From assembly GCF_000934725.1 (NCBI RefSeq), contig NZ_JYNS01000015.1, forward strand, positions 1 through 64,000: a stretch of 64,000 bases of DNA, given 5' to 3'. Origin of the DNA: Methyloterricola oryzae (lineage in GTDB: Bacteria; Pseudomonadota; Gammaproteobacteria; Methylococcales; Methylococcaceae). The position numbers and the translations under genes were made by a program. The notes below the pieces were generated by a model. The model did no database searches and was not told the DNA's origin. It saw only the letters and a program-made list of their open reading frames with translations. Each line of letters opens with the position of its first letter. The first letter of the stretch is position 1. Below, one piece after another: positions 60,696-64,000 of this stretch.

Positions 60696-63305
60696 ATGTT
60701 CCACGACGTGCGCCACGCTTACTCCGCCCGCTACGACACGGCCAGGCCGCCTGCCCGAGCGGGGACATCGGATATCGTCATCTCCTTTCCCTCCCCCGGG
60801 ATCATCCGCGTCAACAGCGATGCCCTTTTCAGCCACACCGAAAGCGCCGACTGCCGGCATTTTCTCGAACGCGCATTCGCTGTCGCCCAGATCGCGGGGG
60901 CGACCATCCACTCGGGCGAAACGCCCTGTGCCGACCTCAAATTCGACGCCTCAAGGCACCGGGCGAAGGACATCCTGACTGACTTGGCCGCGAGCCTGGG
61001 AGGAAGCGCGCCTGTATCGGAAACGAATGCGGAAGCGGGCAGCAAGAACCGCCTGCCCGCGGTGGCGCCGGCGGCGACGGCGCAGGACCGGCACGGACTG
61101 GTCCATTACCACCGCTACGGGCATGTGGTCACCGGCTTTCAGATCGTGGCCGAACGCACGGGATTCTTGAGAGCCAAAAACCCGGTGCTCTACCGCAAGA
61201 GCGGGCTGTGCCAGAGCATCGAGCGCGAACTGATGAGCGTGCTCGGCGTCGACCGCTACAAGACCCACTCCCTGCGCTGCACCGTCGAGGTGGAATTCGA
61301 CCCGCGCCGTCTGACCCGGCAGCAGGTGCTGGAAATCCTCGACAGCGCCCTGGCGGCAGCGGAACACCAGGCGGAGTTGGACAAGCTGGACCTGGACCTC
61401 GCCATTTGCACTGGTTCCCTAGCCCTGGCCGGCGTTGCCCAGTTCGCGGCCCCTGCCCTGGTTCCGGCGGCTGCCGCCGTGTTCGCCTACACCACCATAC
61501 CCAGCTTCGTCGGCGCCTACGAAGTGGTGTTCAAGGAAAAACGTCTGGGCGTGGACCTGCTGGATTCCATCGTGGTGCTGGGCTGCCTGGGCACCCTGCA
61601 GATCTTCCCCGGCGCGGTGCTGGCCTGGTGCCTGTCCTTCGGCCGCTCGCTGGTAAAAAAGACCGAGGACAACTCCAAGAAAATGTTGCTCAGCGCCTTC
61701 GGCAAGCAGCCGCGCTTCGTCTGGCTGCTCAAGGAGGGCGTGGAAATCGAGGTTTCCCTGGACCGTGTGAACGCCGGCGACATCGTGGTCGCGCACACCG
61801 GCGACATGGTGCCAGTGGACGGGCACATCACCGAAGGGATGGCCATGATCGACCAGCAAGCCCTCACCGGTGAATCCACCCCGGCGGAGAAAGGCGTGGG
61901 CGATCGCGTCTATGCCTCCACCATCATGGTGGCGGGCAAGATCTACATCTCGGTGGAAAAGGCCGGCAGCGAGACCGCTTCCGCCAAAATCAGTCAGATC
62001 CTCAACGACACGGCGGGCTACAAGCTCACCTCGCAGAACAAGGGCGAGCGCCTGGCGGACACCGCCGTGGTGCCTACGCTGGCGGCTGGCGCGCTGGCCT
62101 ACAGCCTGCTCGGTCCCCATGCCGGCGTGGCCGTGCTCAACAGCGACCTGGGCACCGGCATCCGCATGGCGGCGCCCCTGGCCATGCTCTCCACCCTGGC
62201 CCTGTGCGCGCAAAAAGGCATCCTGGTGAAGGACGGACGTGCACTGGAACTGATGGGCGAGATCGACACGGTCCTGTTCGACAAGACCGGAACCCTCACC
62301 CGCGAGCGCCCCGAGGTGGGCCGCATCATCAGTTCCAACGGCTTCAAGGAACTGGACGTGCTGCGCTACGCCGCCACCGCGGAACAGAAATTCCACCACC
62401 CCATCGCCCTGGCCATCCTGCACAAGGCCGAGGAACTGGGCGTGGAACTGGCAACCACCGACGAGACCCAGTACCGCATCGGTTACGGCATCAGCGTGGG
62501 CATCGACGGGCACACGGTCCGGGTCGGCAGCCGCCGCTACATGGACATGGAAGGCATCGCCATCCCCCCCGCGGTGGAGAAAGCCCTTGCGGCCGCCCAC
62601 CAGGAAGGCAACACCATGGTGATGGTGGGCGTGGATGACAAGCTGGGCGGAGCCCTGGAACTGCAGGCCTCCGTGCGCCCGGAAGTAAGGGAGATCGTCG
62701 AAGGTCTGCGCGCGCGCGGCATCAAGCATCTGGCCATCATCTCCGGCGACCACGAGGCGCCCACCAAGAAGCTGGCGGAGGATCTGGGCATGGACCGCTA
62801 CTTCGCCCAGGTGCTGCCGGCGGACAAGGCCGACTATGTGGAAAAACTGCAGCAGGAAGGCCGCAAGGTCTGCTTCGTCGGCGACGGCATCAACGATTCC
62901 ATCGCCCTGAAGAAGGCCAACGTGTCCATTTCCCTGCGCGGCGCCACGTCCATCGCCACCGACACGGCGCAGATCGTGTTCATGGAGCAGGGGCTTGGCA
63001 AACTCTGTGAACTGCGAGACATAGCCCACGCCATGGACCGCAATGTCCGCAACAGCTGGATCATGATCGTCGTGCCCAACGTGGTTTGCGTCGCCGGCGT
63101 GTTCCTGGCAGGCTTCGGCATCGGCGCCTCCGTGCTCACCAACAACGTCGCCGCCCTGGGCGCGCTGGCCAACGGTGTCTGGCCCATGCGCAAGGTGGCG
63201 CAGTTGGAGGCGGAGCGTCGCCACCGGCTGGAACTGGAGCTGAAACAGGCGGGTTTCGGCGGCGAAGCGCAGGAATCGGACCCCGCGCCGCTGTTACCGG
63301 CCTGA
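60696..63305 (+). CDS. P1B-like heavy-metal P-type ATPase lacking the CPx motif
   Basis: 869-aa ATPase. Two HMA-like folds without CxxC occupy about 28-105 and 145-225. The catalytic machinery is intact: T-G-E-S at 391-394, phosphorylated Asp529 in D-K-T-G-T-L-T, H-H-P at 567-569 and G-D-G-I-N-D at 729-734. In the membrane helix before the P-domain, where P1B pumps have CPC, SPC or CPH, the sequence is A-A-P-L (492-495), with no Cys. The pump is thus probably active but of unusual ion specificity. Start ATG 60696; no clear site just upstream. Confidence 0.85.
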   Translation: MFHDVRHAYSARYDTARPPARAGTSDIVISFPSPGIIRVNSDALFSHTESADCRHFLERAFAVAQIAGATIHSGETPCADLKFDASRHRAKDILTDLAASLGGSAPVSETNAEAGSKNRLPAVAPAATAQDRHGLVHYHRYGHVVTGFQIVAERTGFLRAKNPVLYRKSGLCQSIERELMSVLGVDRYKTHSLRCTVEVEFDPRRLTRQQVLEILDSALAAAEHQAELDKLDLDLAICTGSLALAGVAQFAAPALVPAAAAVFAYTTIPSFVGAYEVVFKEKRLGVDLLDSIVVLGCLGTLQIFPGAVLAWCLSFGRSLVKKTEDNSKKMLLSAFGKQPRFVWLLKEGVEIEVSLDRVNAGDIVVAHTGDMVPVDGHITEGMAMIDQQALTGESTPAEKGVGDRVYASTIMVAGKIYISVEKAGSETASAKISQILNDTAGYKLTSQNKGERLADTAVVPTLAAGALAYSLLGPHAGVAVLNSDLGTGIRMAAPLAMLSTLALCAQKGILVKDGRALELMGEIDTVLFDKTGTLTRERPEVGRIISSNGFKELDVLRYAATAEQKFHHPIALAILHKAEELGVELATTDETQYRIGYGISVGIDGHTVRVGSRRYMDMEGIAIPPAVEKALAAAHQEGNTMVMVGVDDKLGGALELQASVRPEVREIVEGLRARGIKHLAIISGDHEAPTKKLAEDLGMDRYFAQVLPADKADYVEKLQQEGRKVCFVGDGINDSIALKKANVSISLRGATSIATDTAQIVFMEQGLGKLCELRDIAHAMDRNVRNSWIMIVVPNVVCVAGVFLAGFGIGASVLTNNVAALGALANGVWPMRKVAQLEAERRHRLELELKQAGFGGEAQESDPAPLLPA

Positions 63306-63344
63306 TCTGGATTTCCCCCTTCGAAACTGCAGGAGTGAACAGCG

Positions 63345-63875
63345 ATGGCAACCCGAAAACCCGCCTCGAAATCGGCCGCAGCCGCCAGTGAAGCCACCGC
63401 GGTCGCAACCGCCACCGGCCCCACGTCGGAAGAGGCGGGGACGGAGCCGCGCTTTCATTTCTTCCTGATCGACACCGGCTGGAAGTCCACGGCGGCTCGC
63501 GTGATCCGCGATAACTTCCGCATGATCCGGGAGTTCCAGAACCATGATCCCTTGTACGTGCTGTCGCGGGAACAGTCGGTCAAGCTGATCCGGGAGAATC
63601 CGGACCTGATCGGCAAGGACCCCATCATCCTGGTGCACGACCTGCAGGCCAAGGGCGGGCGCGGTGAATCGGGCTATCATGGCTTTCGCCTGTGCCTGGG
63701 ACTCATCAAGAACAGCCAGCAGGCCCTCAAGGCCATGCAGGAGTTCCTGCGTTTCTTGCACAGTCATCGCAACTGCGCCGACATTGAACAGGCCATCCGT
63801 CAGAAACTGCACCGGCAGGGACTGGAGGGCGCCATCGACGTGATCCGCGAGGGCGCCCAGGAACTCATGGAATAA
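63345..63875 (+). CDS. Uncharacterised soluble protein of ATPase operon
   Basis: 176 aa. The first 35 residues are Ala/Thr/Lys-rich and probably disordered. The rest is a compact alpha/beta domain (F-H-F-F-L-I-D-T-G-W-K-S-T-A-A-R-V-I-R-D, P-I-I-L-V-H-D-L-Q-A-K and F-R-L-C-L-G-L-I-K-N-S-Q-Q-A-L). No known family. Located 39 bp after the ATPase; likely co-transcribed and functionally linked. Confidence 0.68.
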   Translation: MATRKPASKSAAAASEATAVATATGPTSEEAGTEPRFHFFLIDTGWKSTAARVIRDNFRMIREFQNHDPLYVLSREQSVKLIRENPDLIGKDPIILVHDLQAKGGRGESGYHGFRLCLGLIKNSQQALKAMQEFLRFLHSHRNCADIEQAIRQKLHRQGLEGAIDVIREGAQELME

Positions 63876-63901
63876 CCCCCCCCAACCCACGAGGTTCACC
63901 A

Positions 63902-64000
63902 ATGGACAAGGTCAGTGAAATCGTCACCACACTGTTTGGCGCCGTAGTCATAGCCGCCATGGGATTCGAGATCAACCGCCGGCGCAAGCATTTGCGCGAG
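63902..64000 (+). CDS. Start of a one-TM protein (partial, cut by window end)
   Basis: The first 33 codons from ATG 63902 are open to the window edge. They encode M-D-K-V-S-E-I-V-T-T, a hydrophobic stretch (L-F-G-A-V-V-I-A-A-M-G-F) and a basic R-R-R-K-H-L-R-E. Layout again resembles the small one-TM proteins of this operon and of the 30 kb group. Only the N-terminus is seen. Confidence 0.55.
   Translation, partial: MDKVSEIVTTLFGAVVIAAMGFEINRRRKHLRE

Noticed and set aside
61419..63224. Long minus-strand open frame opposite the P-type ATPase
   Set aside because: Antisense shadow of a gene with all P-type motifs; the protein has no domain logic or ribosome site.
1..64000. CRISPR arrays, insertion sequences, prophage or integrase
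   Set aside because: No regularly spaced direct repeats, transposase, recombinase or phage structural gene was seen on either strand.

Overview
The window is 64 kb of GC-rich, densely coding bacterial chromosome. I see no rRNA, tRNA, insertion sequence, integrase or CRISPR array. The gene content (TrhP/YegQ, TesA-YbbA-YbbP, DUF2956, SmrA-like nuclease, HopJ-family protein, Cti, a gammaproteobacterial-style RND efflux set) points to a free-living, probably aquatic gammaproteobacterium. The type-II sulfide:quinone oxidoreductase and copper-handling genes fit a chemolithotroph or methanotroph-like lifestyle, but I cannot name the genus.

Layout. 0.2-12.5 kb: housekeeping and envelope genes (tRNA hydroxylation protease, DedA, SQR, a DAACS transporter), then a c-di-GMP-I (GEMM) riboswitch with an overlapping terminator in front of a secreted three-repeat protein, then HopJ-family, isochorismatase-family and tesA/ybbA/ybbP genes. 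12.7-18.8 kb: a seven-gene lipid-modification operon (SnoaL-like, FAD oxidoreductase, DUF1365, CFA-type methyltransferase, DUF2878, DUF1295, second CFA-type methyltransferase). 18.8-23.6 kb: small envelope/redox genes (DUF6134, HemJ, TlpA-like, Tim44-like, DUF2956, an unknown, SmrA). 23.7-27.1 kb: an apparent signalling operon of outer-membrane barrel, PstS-like periplasmic protein and membrane GGDEF cyclase. 27.2-33 kb: an ATP-grasp-like protein, then a metal-themed group (CxxC small protein, one-TM protein, HMA-like protein, HMA-SafE-cupredoxin fusion) and a PilZ protein. 33.8-48 kb: a complete tad/flp pilus locus that includes an unusual AAA ATPase and ends with a secreted PPC-like protein. 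48.2-57.1 kb: a five-gene minus-strand operon of RND efflux pump, two-TM potassium-type channel and cis/trans fatty acid isomerase. 57.5-59.9 kb: small lipoproteins and exported proteins. 60.2-64 kb: an operon around a P1B-like ATPase that lacks the usual CPx metal site, running off the window end.

Themes. Three elements use or make c-di-GMP (riboswitch, GGDEF operon, PilZ), and the surface outputs nearby (repeat adhesin-like protein, Tad pilus) suggest a surface-attachment programme. Two separate loci modify unsaturated fatty acids (CFA-type cluster and Cti), the second one joined to solvent-type efflux. Two loci, at 30 kb and 60 kb, share small one-TM proteins and CxxC-less HMA folds with an atypical P-type ATPase. 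These last three are the best candidates for undescribed biology.
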